A DNA stretch of 64,000 nt, taken from positions 1 through 64,000 of the forward strand of contig JBOEGT010000036.1 in assembly GCA_050633585.1 (NCBI GenBank). Reading direction: 5' to 3'. Of this stretch, positions 16,381 to 25,034 are shown piece after piece. Below the pieces are notes generated by a model, which was not told where the DNA came from, ran no database searches, and worked only from the letters and a program-made list of their open reading frames with translations. Position 1 is the stretch's first letter; each line of letters begins with the position of its first letter. This DNA is from CALKZN01 sp050633585 (GTDB lineage: Bacteria; Pseudomonadota; Gammaproteobacteria; Arenicellales; Arenicellaceae). A program made the position numbers and the translations under genes.

Positions 16381-17703
16381 ATGATGGGAGTATCAATTTT
16401 TATTGTCGCCTTGTTAGTCCTTTTATTTGGATTTCCGGTTGCATTTACCTTTGCGGGTATTGGCATTATTTTTGTTATCTTCTTTGCCGAAGCAAATCAA
16501 TTAGTGCAAATTCCACATAGAATTTATGCCAACTTTGGTGATGGCGGTGAAGGTGTTGTTTTGATGGCAATACCACTTTTCATCTACATGGGCTTAATTC
16601 TTCAGCGAACTAAGTTGGCGGAACAATTGCTGGAGTCCATGGGCCGGCTGTTTGGTTCATTGCGAGGCGGTGTGGCGATTTCAACCGTATTAGTCGGTGC
16701 TCTTTTAGCGGCATCAACGGGTGTGGTTGGCGCTAGCGTAGTGGCAATGGGGTTAATTTCCTTGCCTGTTATGCTCAGATACGGCTATAGCAAAGAACTC
16801 GCGACAGGGACTATTTGCGCGGCTGGAACACTTGGACAAATTATTCCACCGTCAATTGTGTTAATCATCTTAGGTGATGTATTGAGTGTGCCTGTTGGCG
16901 ATTTATTCCGCGCTGCTATTGTGCCGGGTTTAATTTTGATTGGTTGTTATATCACCTATATTTTACTTTTTTGCATCATAAAGCCTGATTCTGCGCCACC
17001 TGTTCCGTTGGAAGATGATAGCGTCTCTAAGACGAAGGTTATCCTTGATGCATTAGTCGCTGTAGTGCCGCCATTATTATTAATTTTGGTCGTATTAGGG
17101 TCTATTTTTTCAGGCTTTGCTACGCCGACAGAGTCTTCTGCCTTAGGGTGTATTGGCGCCGTTGTGTTGGCAATTGCTTATCGAAAATTTTCATTCTCAA
17201 TGTTTTGGGAAGGGTCTTTAGAGACAGTCAAAATCACGGCTATGGTATTTGCTGTGTTGCTTGGCGCATCAATTTTTTCAATGGGTTTTGCATACACTGG
17301 TGGTGAGGAAGAGGTTGAAAAGTTATTACTGAGTATTCCGGGTGAGAAATGGGGATTTTTGATTTTCGTGATGTTACTCATCATGGTGTTAGGTTTTTTC
17401 TTAGACTACATTGAAATTTCATATATTGTATTACCTTTGGTGTATGTCGTTGTCGAAGAACTAGGCATCAATGTTGTATGGTTTGCTATTCTGGTTGCAA
17501 TGAACTTACAAACATCATTCCTGACACCACCATTTGGGTTTGCCCTCTTTTATTTAAAAGGAGTGGCTCCAGATAATGTGAGGACAGCGGATATTTATCG
17601 TGGTGTACTACCCTTTATTATGATTCAGTTCACTGTAGTGCTAGCGATTCTATTCTTCCCAGAATGGTTTGGCCTAACATCTGAAGCCGCTAAATTATGG
17701 TAA
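16381..17703 (+). CDS. dctM: TRAP transporter large permease DctM1
   Basis: 440 residues, about twelve membrane segments, the usual DctM length. Family motifs: AIPLFIYMGLILQ, GGVAISTVLVGALLAASTGVVGASVVAMG, GTICAAGTLGQIIPPSIVLIILGD and the C-terminal LQTSFLTPPFGFALFYLKG. DctM carries substrate and Na+ binding in the ion-transporter superfamily. The operon ends with a terminator at 17778-17808 before a sensor kinase gene. Confidence 0.95.
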   Translation: MMGVSIFIVALLVLLFGFPVAFTFAGIGIIFVIFFAEANQLVQIPHRIYANFGDGGEGVVLMAIPLFIYMGLILQRTKLAEQLLESMGRLFGSLRGGVAISTVLVGALLAASTGVVGASVVAMGLISLPVMLRYGYSKELATGTICAAGTLGQIIPPSIVLIILGDVLSVPVGDLFRAAIVPGLILIGCYITYILLFCIIKPDSAPPVPLEDDSVSKTKVILDALVAVVPPLLLILVVLGSIFSGFATPTESSALGCIGAVVLAIAYRKFSFSMFWEGSLETVKITAMVFAVLLGASIFSMGFAYTGGEEEVEKLLLSIPGEKWGFLIFVMLLIMVLGFFLDYIEISYIVLPLVYVVVEELGINVVWFAILVAMNLQTSFLTPPFGFALFYLKGVAPDNVRTADIYRGVLPFIMIQFTVVLAILFFPEWFGLTSEAAKLW

Positions 17704-17777
17704 CGCCTATTGGGTCGGTGTCAGTTGTGTAGAAAATACAGTTGGCTAGTGCATCTTTAGCCAATGTTATACTGAAG

Positions 17778-17808
17778 GCGTCTTCATTTTCAATGAAGGC
17801 GCTTTTTT
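17778..17808 (+). terminator. Rho-independent terminator after dctM1
   Basis: An 11-bp stem (GCGTCTTCATT / AATGAAGGCGC, with one G-T pair), a TTC loop and six T residues. It separates the TRAP operon from the kinase-regulator pair. Confidence 0.85.
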
Positions 17809-17842
17809 GTTTGTACGGTTTAATCGATCGAGGTGTTAAGCA

Positions 17843-19237
17843 ATGAAATTTAATCAAAAAGTTTTTCTGCTAGCAGTATTGCCAATGTTAGCGGCAATGC
17901 TATTCACAATTCTGTTAGTCAATGTTGAAACACGGCAATTGTCGAATAAACAAGCATTCGAGCTCAAGCAAGCGCTACTAGATATTCGGAAAAATGAGTT
18001 AGTTAACTATACGAATTTGGCATTTTCAGCCATTGACCATATTTATAGTTCGCCAGAAATTGATGAAGGTTTTGCTAAAGAACGTGTGAAAGAAATTCTG
18101 ACCAATCTTGAATATGCTCAAGATGGTTATTTCTATGCTTATACAGATACAGGGACGAATGTTGTGCACCCAAAACAACCCTACCGTTTAGGAGAAAATT
18201 ATTGGGATTTAACAGATCCTGAGGGCAAGCCAGTGATTCGCGAATTAATTCAACAGGCTCAAGGCGGTGGTGGATATACTGAATATATTTGGGATAAACC
18301 CTCGTTGGGAGCAACGGCCAAAAAATTAGGTTACTCCAGATTGTTAGATAATTGGGGATGGATGGTCGGCACCGGCATGTATATTGATGACCTGGATAAT
18401 CAAGTGATGACGATGCAATCTTCTATGGATAAACATATCAAACAAACCAGTTTTGTTATTTTAGCCATTGCATTAATTTCCGCTGCATTAATATTTATTT
18501 CTAATTTAGCGCTTCAGGTAAATGAACGAAAATTAGCAGACAATAAACTCCAAGAATTGACGAAGCGAGTTTTGAACACTCAAGATGAAGAGCGGCGACG
18601 AGTGTCACGTGAATTGCACGATGGTATATCTCAATCATTGGTAGCGATTAAGTACTCTCTTGAAGAAGCGGCATCCTTATTTGAGAAAAAAGACTCAGAA
18701 CATGCGCGTTTAGTCGAACAAAGTAATCACTATTTAGAGACGACAATGCAAGAAGTTAGACGCATATCTCGTGATTTACACCCTAGCGTTTTAGACGACT
18801 TTGGTTTGATGGCCGCTGTCGATAGCATGGTTGAAGAGTTTAAAAAGCGCTGTGATATCGATGTGAACTTAAAGAAACTCAAGGTTCGTAACTTGTTGCC
18901 TCAAGATGCGAAAACCGCATTGTATCGTGTGACGCAAGAAGCCTTAACAAATATTGAAAGGCATGCCGGAGCAAGTAAGGTCGACATTGAATTTAAAATG
19001 CGTGGTAAATGGTTTCAAGTGAGCATTGCGGATGATGGCGTTGGATTTGATGTACACGGTAAGCGATTTAAAAAAATGCCAGAAGTAGGCATTGGTTTGA
19101 GGAATATGTCTGAGCGTTTGGGGTACTTTAAAGGGTCATTTGATATTAAATCGACAGAGAACGGCACTGTGATTGTGGCAGCTATTCCTAGAAACTTAAT
19201 TATGCAACCAACGCTGAATCAAACGGAGGAAGTATGA
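17843..19237 (+). CDS. Sensor histidine kinase with Cache domain (NarX/DegS-type)
   Basis: 464 residues. A membrane helix at about 8-26 and another near 200-222 flank a periplasmic single-Cache domain (GYFYAYTDTGTNVVHP, YSRLLDNWGWMVGTGMYIDD), a domain often binding small carboxylates. The cytoplasmic part has the HisKA_3 box (ERRRVSRELHDGISQ, His about 258), and a HATPase_c domain with DDGVGFD and GIGLRNMSERL. It overlaps the response-regulator gene by 4 bases (ATGA), so they are translationally coupled. Position beside TRAP genes suggests it senses an imported organic acid, like other TRAP-linked kinases (inference). Confidence 0.93.
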   Translation: MKFNQKVFLLAVLPMLAAMLFTILLVNVETRQLSNKQAFELKQALLDIRKNELVNYTNLAFSAIDHIYSSPEIDEGFAKERVKEILTNLEYAQDGYFYAYTDTGTNVVHPKQPYRLGENYWDLTDPEGKPVIRELIQQAQGGGGYTEYIWDKPSLGATAKKLGYSRLLDNWGWMVGTGMYIDDLDNQVMTMQSSMDKHIKQTSFVILAIALISAALIFISNLALQVNERKLADNKLQELTKRVLNTQDEERRRVSRELHDGISQSLVAIKYSLEEAASLFEKKDSEHARLVEQSNHYLETTMQEVRRISRDLHPSVLDDFGLMAAVDSMVEEFKKRCDIDVNLKKLKVRNLLPQDAKTALYRVTQEALTNIERHAGASKVDIEFKMRGKWFQVSIADDGVGFDVHGKRFKKMPEVGIGLRNMSERLGYFKGSFDIKSTENGTVIVAAIPRNLIMQPTLNQTEEV

Positions 19238-19872
19238 ACACTGAAAAAAGTAAGATAACACTGGTGATTGTAGATGATCACCCCTTGGTCTTAGATGGGC
19301 TTGTCTCGCGTTTGGAACGTTCTGAACAAGTTGAAGTGATTGGTCAAGCAAGTAATGGGCAAGAGGCTATTCAACTGGTAGAGAAATTGATGCCTGATGT
19401 GGTGTTAATGGATATCAATATGCCTGTGATGAATGGCATCGATGCGGCTGAGATTTTTAAAGAACGATTTACAGCAGTTAAGTTATTGGTTTTGAGTATG
19501 CACGATGATCGCGAGTATGTGATGAACATGGCACGAGCGGGTGCCAAAGGATATGTGTTAAAGAGTGCGTCAGCGGATGAGATGCTCATGGCGATCAAAG
19601 CCGTCCATATGGGAGGCGTGTACTTCAGCCCCAGTATTGCGGAAATTCTCACGTCAAAAGAGAATAATATTCACGACGATACCCTAAGCTCGCGTGAACA
19701 AGTGGTGTTGAAATTACTTGCGAGTGGTATGAGCAATAAGGAAATGGCCAGAGAATTAGATATTAGTGTTCGAACCGTTGAAACGCACCGTCGTAATATA
19801 AAAAATAAACTTGAAATTTCAACGACCCCAGGCCTGGTCAGATATGCTATTGACCATGGCTTAAGTGACTAA
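19234..19872 (+). CDS. LuxR/NarL-family response regulator
   Basis: 212 residues. Receiver domain with acidic pair VDDHP, phospho-acceptor Asp in DVVLMDINMP, and Lys in GYVLKS. The C-terminal LuxR helix-turn-helix is LSSREQVVLKLLASGMSNKEMARELDISVRTVETHRRNI. Partner of the Cache kinase. A probable target is the CGTATAA-N-TACGTA element before dctP1 and dctP2. The gene converges with the GntR gene, with only one base between the stops. Confidence 0.94.
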   Translation: MNTEKSKITLVIVDDHPLVLDGLVSRLERSEQVEVIGQASNGQEAIQLVEKLMPDVVLMDINMPVMNGIDAAEIFKERFTAVKLLVLSMHDDREYVMNMARAGAKGYVLKSASADEMLMAIKAVHMGGVYFSPSIAEILTSKENNIHDDTLSSREQVVLKLLASGMSNKEMARELDISVRTVETHRRNIKNKLEISTTPGLVRYAIDHGLSD

Positions 19873-19873
19873 T

Positions 19874-20674
19874 TTATTGATTTTCTTTTTCTAATAACGA
19901 TGCCATTTCATTACTAATCGATTCTAGATTTTCTCCTCGCAGTAGGTCTTCGCTATTATGAGACTCCTCGTAGCGTAATTCAGCGATTCGTTTTTCAATC
20001 CCAGCAATATGTTTCTTCATTCTTTCACGAGCAAGAATCGGGTCTTTATTGAGGATTGCTTCCATGATTCCGCCATGTTCTTTGGGTAAGCGAACATGAC
20101 GGTTTTCGGTGGATTCGTGGAAATAACTGCTCACACTCACTTCCAGTACGTTCAGCAAATTGCGCATTAAATGCACGATAGCAGGGTTGTTCGAGGCTTC
20201 GGCAATGGCCATATGAAATGCAACATCGGCTTTTGCTTCTTTCTCTGGCACGCCATCATTATGCGTTTCCAGTAATTTTTCAAACGATAGTTTAATGTTT
20301 TCTCGTTGAGCGTTAGTGGCACGTTTAGCGGCAAAATAGGCAGAAAGTGCTTCTACGGCAAAACGCAGTTCTAAGATATCAAAAGAAGCATTTCGATCAT
20401 TCGCAAATAACTCAAGCAAAGGATCTGCAAAAGAAGCACCTATTTCGTCAGTGATGTAGTTCCCACCGCCAGGAACTTTACGAACGATGCCTTTGGCCTG
20501 AAGTTTATTGATTGCTTCACGAATCGATGGGCGGGATACATTAAATTGCTCGGCCAATTCTCGTTCGGGCGGTAATTTATTACCGGCCAATAACTCTCCA
20601 GATACGATACGTTGTTGAATTGCTTCAGCAACAGTGTCTGAAATGGAGGTGGATTTAACTTCTTGAAATTTCAT
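19874..20674 (-). CDS. FCD-type GntR regulator, LldR/PdhR-like
   Basis: 266 residues from the ATG at 20674; an in-frame TTG at 20698 would add eight residues but has no support. N-terminal winged helix (LPPERELAEQFNVSRPSIREAINKLQAKGIVRKVPGGGNYI) is followed by an all-helical FCD domain with metal/ligand residues in the DVAFHMAIAEASNNP region. FCD regulators of this branch (LldR, PdhR) respond to lactate or pyruvate and bind ATTGGT-N3-ACCAAT. Two such palindromes stand before dctP3 and one before dctP4-lutABC, so this is their likely controller. The coiled C-terminus is Glu-rich. Confidence 0.88.
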   Translation of the reverse strand: MKFQEVKSTSISDTVAEAIQQRIVSGELLAGNKLPPERELAEQFNVSRPSIREAINKLQAKGIVRKVPGGGNYITDEIGASFADPLLELFANDRNASFDILELRFAVEALSAYFAAKRATNAQRENIKLSFEKLLETHNDGVPEKEAKADVAFHMAIAEASNNPAIVHLMRNLLNVLEVSVSSYFHESTENRHVRLPKEHGGIMEAILNKDPILARERMKKHIAGIEKRIAELRYEESHNSEDLLRGENLESISNEMASLLEKENQ

Positions 20675-20713
20675 AAACCTTGGAGCATTAAAAGGCAACT
20701 TTATTGTTTTTTA

Positions 20714-20737
20714 TTATAAATGACGCGTCATTTATAA
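20714..20737. promoter_or_regulatory. 24-bp perfect palindrome, probable operator
   Basis: A fully symmetric 24-base sequence centred on TGACGCGTCA with TTATAAA arms. It lies 40 bases upstream of the GntR start codon and upstream of dctP3. It differs from the ATTGGT-type operators nearby, so it may bind another regulator or control the GntR gene itself. Confidence 0.6.
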
Positions 20738-20784
20738 GTGGTCAAACATAATTTTAACATGGCAATTTTGAATTCTAATATAAA

Positions 20785-20803
20785 ATATTGGTATTACCAA
20801 TAT
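20785..20803. promoter_or_regulatory. LldR/PdhR-type operator 1
   Basis: ATATTGGTATTACCAATAT, a perfect palindrome with the ATTGGT-N3-ACCAAT core of LldR/PdhR sites. Its centre is 40 bases from that of operator 2, about four helical turns, as expected for paired dimers on one DNA face. Confidence 0.8.
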
Positions 20804-20826
20804 ACCTGTGATACCCTCCTGCCACT

Positions 20827-20841
20827 ATTGGTAATACCAAT
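20827..20841. promoter_or_regulatory. LldR/PdhR-type operator 2
   Basis: ATTGGTAATACCAAT, the same palindrome core, 78 bases before dctP3. With operator 1 it should place dctP3-dctQ2-dctM2 under the adjacent FCD regulator. Confidence 0.8.
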
Positions 20842-20918
20842 AAACCATTATTCAGAAATTAGACGTTTGATGGCTAAATTAACAATAAATACATAGCCAA
20901 ATATTCCGGAGGAAATTC

Positions 20919-21986
20919 ATGAAATCATTTTTAATCAAGTCTGCTGCAGTTGCAGGTTTAACCGCGATCGCAGTAGGAATGTCGACACCAGCACTAGCAA
21001 AAGATAAACCTGTACTGTTGAAAATGCCCATTTACTACGGCTCTCACCTACCTGGTTTAGGTTCCACGGCAAAATACGTTGCTGATAGAGCGTCTTTGCT
21101 AAGTGGTGGAGATGTCAAAATTAAATTATACGAACCGAAGAAATTAATTGGTTCAAAAGAAATTTTAGATGCAGTTTCAACCGGTAAAGTTCAGGCGGGC
21201 TTTGATACACCAGGGAATTGGGGAGGCAAAATGCCGGCGGCACGATTATTTTCTGCCGTTCCTTTTGGGCCAGAGGCACCAGAATACTTAGCGTGGCTAA
21301 TGTATGGAAACGGTGGGAAATTACACCAAGAATTGTATGACAATTCAGGCTATAACGTGAAAACATTGACGTGCGGCATCATTGCCCCTGAAACCTCAGG
21401 CTGGTTCAAAAAAGAGATTAAAAGCCCAGAAGACTTAAAAGGCTTAAAAATGCGTTTCTTTGGCTTAGGTGCTGAAGTGATGGAAAAATTAGGCGTGAGT
21501 ACGGTTGGCCTTCCGGGCGGTGAAATTTTCCCAGCATTGGAAAAAGGAGCGATTGATGCAACAGAATTTTCAATGCCTGCCATCGATAAACGTATTGGTG
21601 TTAGTAAAATTGCAAAATACAACTACTATCCAGGTTGGCATCAGCAAGCAACTGTTTTTGAACTCATTGTGAACAAAGACACCTGGAACGGGATGAGTGA
21701 GCGCCAACAAGCGATTGTGACAGAGCTTTGTCGTGCAGCGACCTTAGATTCATTAGCATTGGGTGAAGCTATTCAACCTCCCGTTATGGCGGAAAATGAA
21801 GCCAATGGTGTGAAAAATTTGTATTGGTCTGAAGATATGTTGGACACGTTTAAAGCAAAATGGGATGAAGTCGTGGTTGAACAAAAAGCAGCTGATCCAG
21901 CATTTGCAAAAATTTGGGCTGATTTAGAGGCATTCCGTAATAGCTATGCGCTATGGGAAAAGAATGCATTCTTGCCTCGCAAGTAA
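20919..21986 (+). CDS. TRAP transporter substrate-binding protein DctP3 (divergent branch)
   Basis: 355 residues with signal peptide (STPALA-KD). It is the least typical of the five DctP proteins: MPIYYGSHLPGLG replaces the WPKDFP start, APETSGWFKKEI replaces the GGN..QMGGWF motif, and ATEFSMPAIDKRIG replaces ALEWVGP. The conserved GLKMRFFGLG Arg remains. The layout suggests another substrate from the same monocarboxylate class. A GGAGG ribosome site precedes the ATG. It heads a dctPQM operon under two ATTGGT-type operators, which points to lactate or pyruvate control (inference). Confidence 0.9.
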   Translation: MKSFLIKSAAVAGLTAIAVGMSTPALAKDKPVLLKMPIYYGSHLPGLGSTAKYVADRASLLSGGDVKIKLYEPKKLIGSKEILDAVSTGKVQAGFDTPGNWGGKMPAARLFSAVPFGPEAPEYLAWLMYGNGGKLHQELYDNSGYNVKTLTCGIIAPETSGWFKKEIKSPEDLKGLKMRFFGLGAEVMEKLGVSTVGLPGGEIFPALEKGAIDATEFSMPAIDKRIGVSKIAKYNYYPGWHQQATVFELIVNKDTWNGMSERQQAIVTELCRAATLDSLALGEAIQPPVMAENEANGVKNLYWSEDMLDTFKAKWDEVVVEQKAADPAFAKIWADLEAFRNSYALWEKNAFLPRK

Positions 21987-22035
21987 AGCTTCGTCACTTT
22001 TACGTTCTACTTTTTAATAAGTAAATATTGCGTTT

Positions 22036-22065
22036 CAAGGATAGAAGGTTTTCCTTCTATCCTTG
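22036..22065 (+). terminator. Hairpin between dctP3 and dctQ2
   Basis: A perfect 13-bp stem (CAAGGATAGAAGG / CCTTCTATCCTTG) with a TTTT loop followed only by TTTCA. Same position as the hairpin in the other TRAP operon; likely partial terminator or 3' mRNA stabiliser for dctP. Confidence 0.75.
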
Positions 22066-22103
22066 TTTCACGCTTAATTTATTTGATTGAATAGGAAAAA
22101 ACC

Positions 22104-22679
22104 ATGTCTTCAGGTTACCAATCTCTCGATCCAATACCTCCTGTGAGTGATACTTCATTAGCGAAGTTCACCTTTGTTTTGGATAAAATTATTCATTTAT
22201 CAGCACGCATTTTTTGTTGGTGTTACGTCTTATTAATAGCGGCTATTTTAATCAATGTTGTTCTACGTTATGGCTTTAATAATGGCCTTATTGTTTTCGA
22301 AGAAATTCAGTGGCATTTATATGCTTTAGGCATGATGTTTGGTTTGTCATATGCCGAAATTACCAACAGCCAAGTCAGAGTCGACGTCGTTGCAGACAAG
22401 CTAACACGGCGCACTGTCCGGAAATGGGAAATTTTTGGCGCTTTGTTTTTTGTTTTACCATTTATCTTCGTTGTTCTATTTAACAGTATTGATTATGTGG
22501 CTGATTCATATCGGGTGAGTGAATCTTCCAATTCACCGCTTGGCTTGCCTTATCGTTGGGCCATTAAAGCTGTCATTCCAGCTAGCTTTGTTCTACTAGC
22601 AATTGCTGTTGTATCAAGGTTGCTGCATAACATTGATGCACTGATGACACACCAAGATCAGGTTAAAGGAGGTGAGTGA
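22104..22679 (+). CDS. dctQ: TRAP transporter small membrane subunit DctQ2
   Basis: 191 residues with four membrane helices. The signature INVVLRYGF...FEEIQWHLYALGMMFGLSYAEITNSQVRVDVVADKL is typical for DctQ. It lacks the long loop of DctQ1. Its TGA overlaps the ATG of dctM2 by one base (TGATG), and an AAGGAGG ribosome site for dctM2 lies inside its end. Confidence 0.92.
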   Translation: MSSGYQSLDPIPPVSDTSLAKFTFVLDKIIHLSARIFCWCYVLLIAAILINVVLRYGFNNGLIVFEEIQWHLYALGMMFGLSYAEITNSQVRVDVVADKLTRRTVRKWEIFGALFFVLPFIFVVLFNSIDYVADSYRVSESSNSPLGLPYRWAIKAVIPASFVLLAIAVVSRLLHNIDALMTHQDQVKGGE

Positions 22680-24067
22680 TGGAAATTAATGAATTATTGG
22701 TGATTGGCATGTTCCTCACGTTCATTGCCTTTTTGTTTACAGGGATTCCTGTTGGCTATGTCTTAGCCGGTGTTGGCGTCATATTTGGTTTTTTTGGATA
22801 TTTGTCCGATGTGTATTTAGGCACCATTACAGGCATAGACCTCAATACAATGGGCTTGGTGGTATCACGTCTATTTTCACTCATGGAAAATTGGGTATTA
22901 GTCGCATTGCCGATGTTCATCTTCATGGGGTTAATGTTAGACAAGTCAGGTGTCGCTGAACGATTGATGCTCTCGATGCAAGATTTATTTGGCAAAGTGC
23001 GAGGAGGCCTGGCGATTACAGTGACGTTGATTGGGATTATTCTAGCCGCATCGACCGGAATTATTGGTGCGTCAGTTGTACTCTTAGGGTTATTATCTTT
23101 GCCAGCAATGATGAAGCAAGGTTATAGCAAGGCGCTAGCAACTGGAACAATTTGTAGTGCTGGAACGTTAGGCATCTTGCTGCCCCCAAGTATCATGCTT
23201 GTGATCATGGCAGATCAATTAGCGTTATCCGTTGGGGATTTATTCATGGCTGCTGTCTTTCCTGGTTTAATACTTGGCGGCTTATATTTGGCCTATATAT
23301 TTATAGTGTCCTACGCTAAACCGAATATGGCGCCTCTGCCTGCAGATTACCGAAAAATGGAATGGTCAATTGTTTGGTCTGTTCTGAAAAACATTGTGCC
23401 ACCGTTATTGTTAATTTTAGCCGTATTAGGGTCAATTTTTGCAGGTATTGCAACGCCGACTGAAGCCAGTGGTATAGGGGCTTTGGGAGCGACTTTATTA
23501 GCAGCCTATAATAAGCAACTCAATGTGAGTGTGTTTAAAGAAGTCAGCTTAGATGCTTATCGCACAACGGCCTATATTTTTATGATTTTCATCGGTGCGA
23601 CAATGTTTGCGTTGGTGTTACGAGAGTTAGGTGGTGATGAACTGATTGAACGAGGTTTAACCAGCTTACCTTTTGGGCCCTATGGTGTGTTGATTTCTAT
23701 TTTATTGATCGTTTTCTTATTGGGTTTCTTATTAGATTGGATAGAAATCACCTTGATCGTATTGCCATTATTAGCCCCGGTTATTATGGGTATGGATTTT
23801 GATGTAAATGGTTATGGCACTATTGATGAGCCAGTAGTCATTTGGTTTGTCATGCTGGTTGCCATCACGTTGCAAACGTCTTTTTTAACCCCGCCAGTAG
23901 GGTTTGCCTTGTTTTATTTAAAAGGGGTATGCCCGCCTGAAGTGAAGCTGACAGATATCTATAAAGGTGTCACACCATTTATTGTTTTGCAGCTCATTGG
24001 GTTATCGATTGTTGTGTTATATCCATCGTTAACAACATGGCTTCCAGCCATCGTGTATGGCAATTAA
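22679..24067 (+). CDS. dctM: TRAP transporter large permease DctM2
   Basis: 462 residues, about twelve membrane segments. Motifs: ALPMFIFMGLMLDKSGVAERL, GLAITVTLIGIILAASTGIIGASVV, GTICSAGTLGILLPPSIMLVIMAD, LQTSFLTPPVGFALFYLKG. The ATG at 22679 is preferred over a GTG three bases earlier because it lies six bases after AAGGAGG. Together with DctP3 and DctQ2 it forms the second full TRAP system; it may also serve orphan binding proteins. The region between it and glcC has no clear terminator, only a weak inverted repeat (TTGGATGA / TCATCCAA) overlapping the end of glcC. Confidence 0.95.
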   Translation: MEINELLVIGMFLTFIAFLFTGIPVGYVLAGVGVIFGFFGYLSDVYLGTITGIDLNTMGLVVSRLFSLMENWVLVALPMFIFMGLMLDKSGVAERLMLSMQDLFGKVRGGLAITVTLIGIILAASTGIIGASVVLLGLLSLPAMMKQGYSKALATGTICSAGTLGILLPPSIMLVIMADQLALSVGDLFMAAVFPGLILGGLYLAYIFIVSYAKPNMAPLPADYRKMEWSIVWSVLKNIVPPLLLILAVLGSIFAGIATPTEASGIGALGATLLAAYNKQLNVSVFKEVSLDAYRTTAYIFMIFIGATMFALVLRELGGDELIERGLTSLPFGPYGVLISILLIVFLLGFLLDWIEITLIVLPLLAPVIMGMDFDVNGYGTIDEPVVIWFVMLVAITLQTSFLTPPVGFALFYLKGVCPPEVKLTDIYKGVTPFIVLQLIGLSIVVLYPSLTTWLPAIVYGN

Positions 24068-24090
24068 GTTGGATGAAACGCTTTGGAACA

Positions 24091-24870
24091 TTATGAATCA
24101 TCCAAGAGTTGGGCTCTGATTAAACGCTGTTCTTGTCGTTCAATCTCAAGAATACGATCGCGCTTGTCTCTGACATGGTCCATGGCGGCACGAGCAGCAC
24201 TGTCAGGTTTTCGGTCAATAATGGCATTAAAGATCAGGCGATGATAAGCCTGAATCTGTTGTCTAGATCTTTCATGATGGTAAAGATTGCTAACGGTAAC
24301 AACAACGCTGTTTTGAATGAGTTGCATGAGGTTTTGTAATGTATGAATCAAAACGGGGTTATGAGATGCGGCGTAAATTGAACGATGAAATTCATGGTCT
24401 AACTGTGCGGCATCCAGCATTTCAGCGTTGTTTGCATAGGCTTCATCCATGGTATTGAATGCTTTGGTGATGCGATATAGGTCTTTTTCAGTTGCACGTT
24501 CAGCGGCGAGTTTGGCCGCTTGACCTTCTAAGAGTTCACGGACTTCGAGAAGATCAAAAAGCATTCGCGGGTGGTCATCATAGACTTTATTTAAGGTATT
24601 CGTTTCGGAGGAATTTTCTAAAAAGTTGCTAACAAAAGATCCTTTTCCATGAACTGTATGAATGACACCGCGACCACGTAGTTCTTTGATGGCTTCTCTT
24701 ACAACGGGTCTAGATGCATTTAAGCGTTCGCAGAGTTGTCTTTCAGAGGGTATTTTTTCACCGGGTTGTAAAAATCCATCGACAATTAAGCCTTCGATTT
24801 GTTGCATGATTTTTGAGCTGGATGACGCCGAAGTGTTTTTGTTTGACATTTTATTGAAAAAACTGGTCAT
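24091..24870 (-). CDS. glcC: GlcC-like FCD-type GntR regulator of glycolate genes
   Basis: 259 residues from the ATG at 24870; an alternative ATG is at 24849. Winged helix: IPSERQLCERLNASRPVVREAIKELRGRGVIHTVHGKGSFV. The FCD domain closely follows E. coli GlcC: FDLLEVRELLEGQAAKLAAERAT, DHEFHRSIYAASHNPVLIHTLQNL, NLYHHERSRQQIQAYHRLIFNA. GlcC activates the glc operon in response to glycolate. It is divergent from glcB, as E. coli glcC is divergent from glcDEFGBA. The farther ATG lies inside an operator, suggesting autoregulation. Confidence 0.9.
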   Translation of the reverse strand: MTSFFNKMSNKNTSASSSSKIMQQIEGLIVDGFLQPGEKIPSERQLCERLNASRPVVREAIKELRGRGVIHTVHGKGSFVSNFLENSSETNTLNKVYDDHPRMLFDLLEVRELLEGQAAKLAAERATEKDLYRITKAFNTMDEAYANNAEMLDAAQLDHEFHRSIYAASHNPVLIHTLQNLMQLIQNSVVVTVSNLYHHERSRQQIQAYHRLIFNAIIDRKPDSAARAAMDHVRDKRDRILEIERQEQRLIRAQLLDDS

Positions 24871-24876
24871 ACCAGT
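24862..24876. promoter_or_regulatory. GlcC-type operator overlapping the glcC start
   Basis: ACTGGTCATACCAGT: ACTGGT-N3-ACCAGT palindrome. The CAT in its centre (24868-24870) is the complement of the upstream glcC start codon, so a bound dimer would cover the start region. Confidence 0.75.
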
Positions 24877-24936
24877 AAGAGATTAAACATGAATAATAGC
24901 ATTAAATGAGTTTTTAACTATGTTTCGTACGAATTC

Positions 24937-24951
24937 ACTGGTCATACCAGT
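24937..24951. promoter_or_regulatory. GlcC-type operator upstream of glcB
   Basis: ACTGGTCATACCAGT, identical to the copy at 24862; centres are 75 bases apart. It sits 84 bases before the glcB start, a suitable place for activation or looping with the first copy. Confidence 0.78.
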
Positions 24952-25034
24952 ATTTTTGGCATGTAGACACTGGCCACTGTGCTCTCTATATTGGTGAATA
25001 CATGAAACCCCTATGAAAATGAGGCACGACTCAA

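Noticed and set aside
24069..24105. Terminator between dctM2 and glcC
   Set aside because: The 8-bp repeat overlaps the glcC coding end, has a long loop and no T-run.
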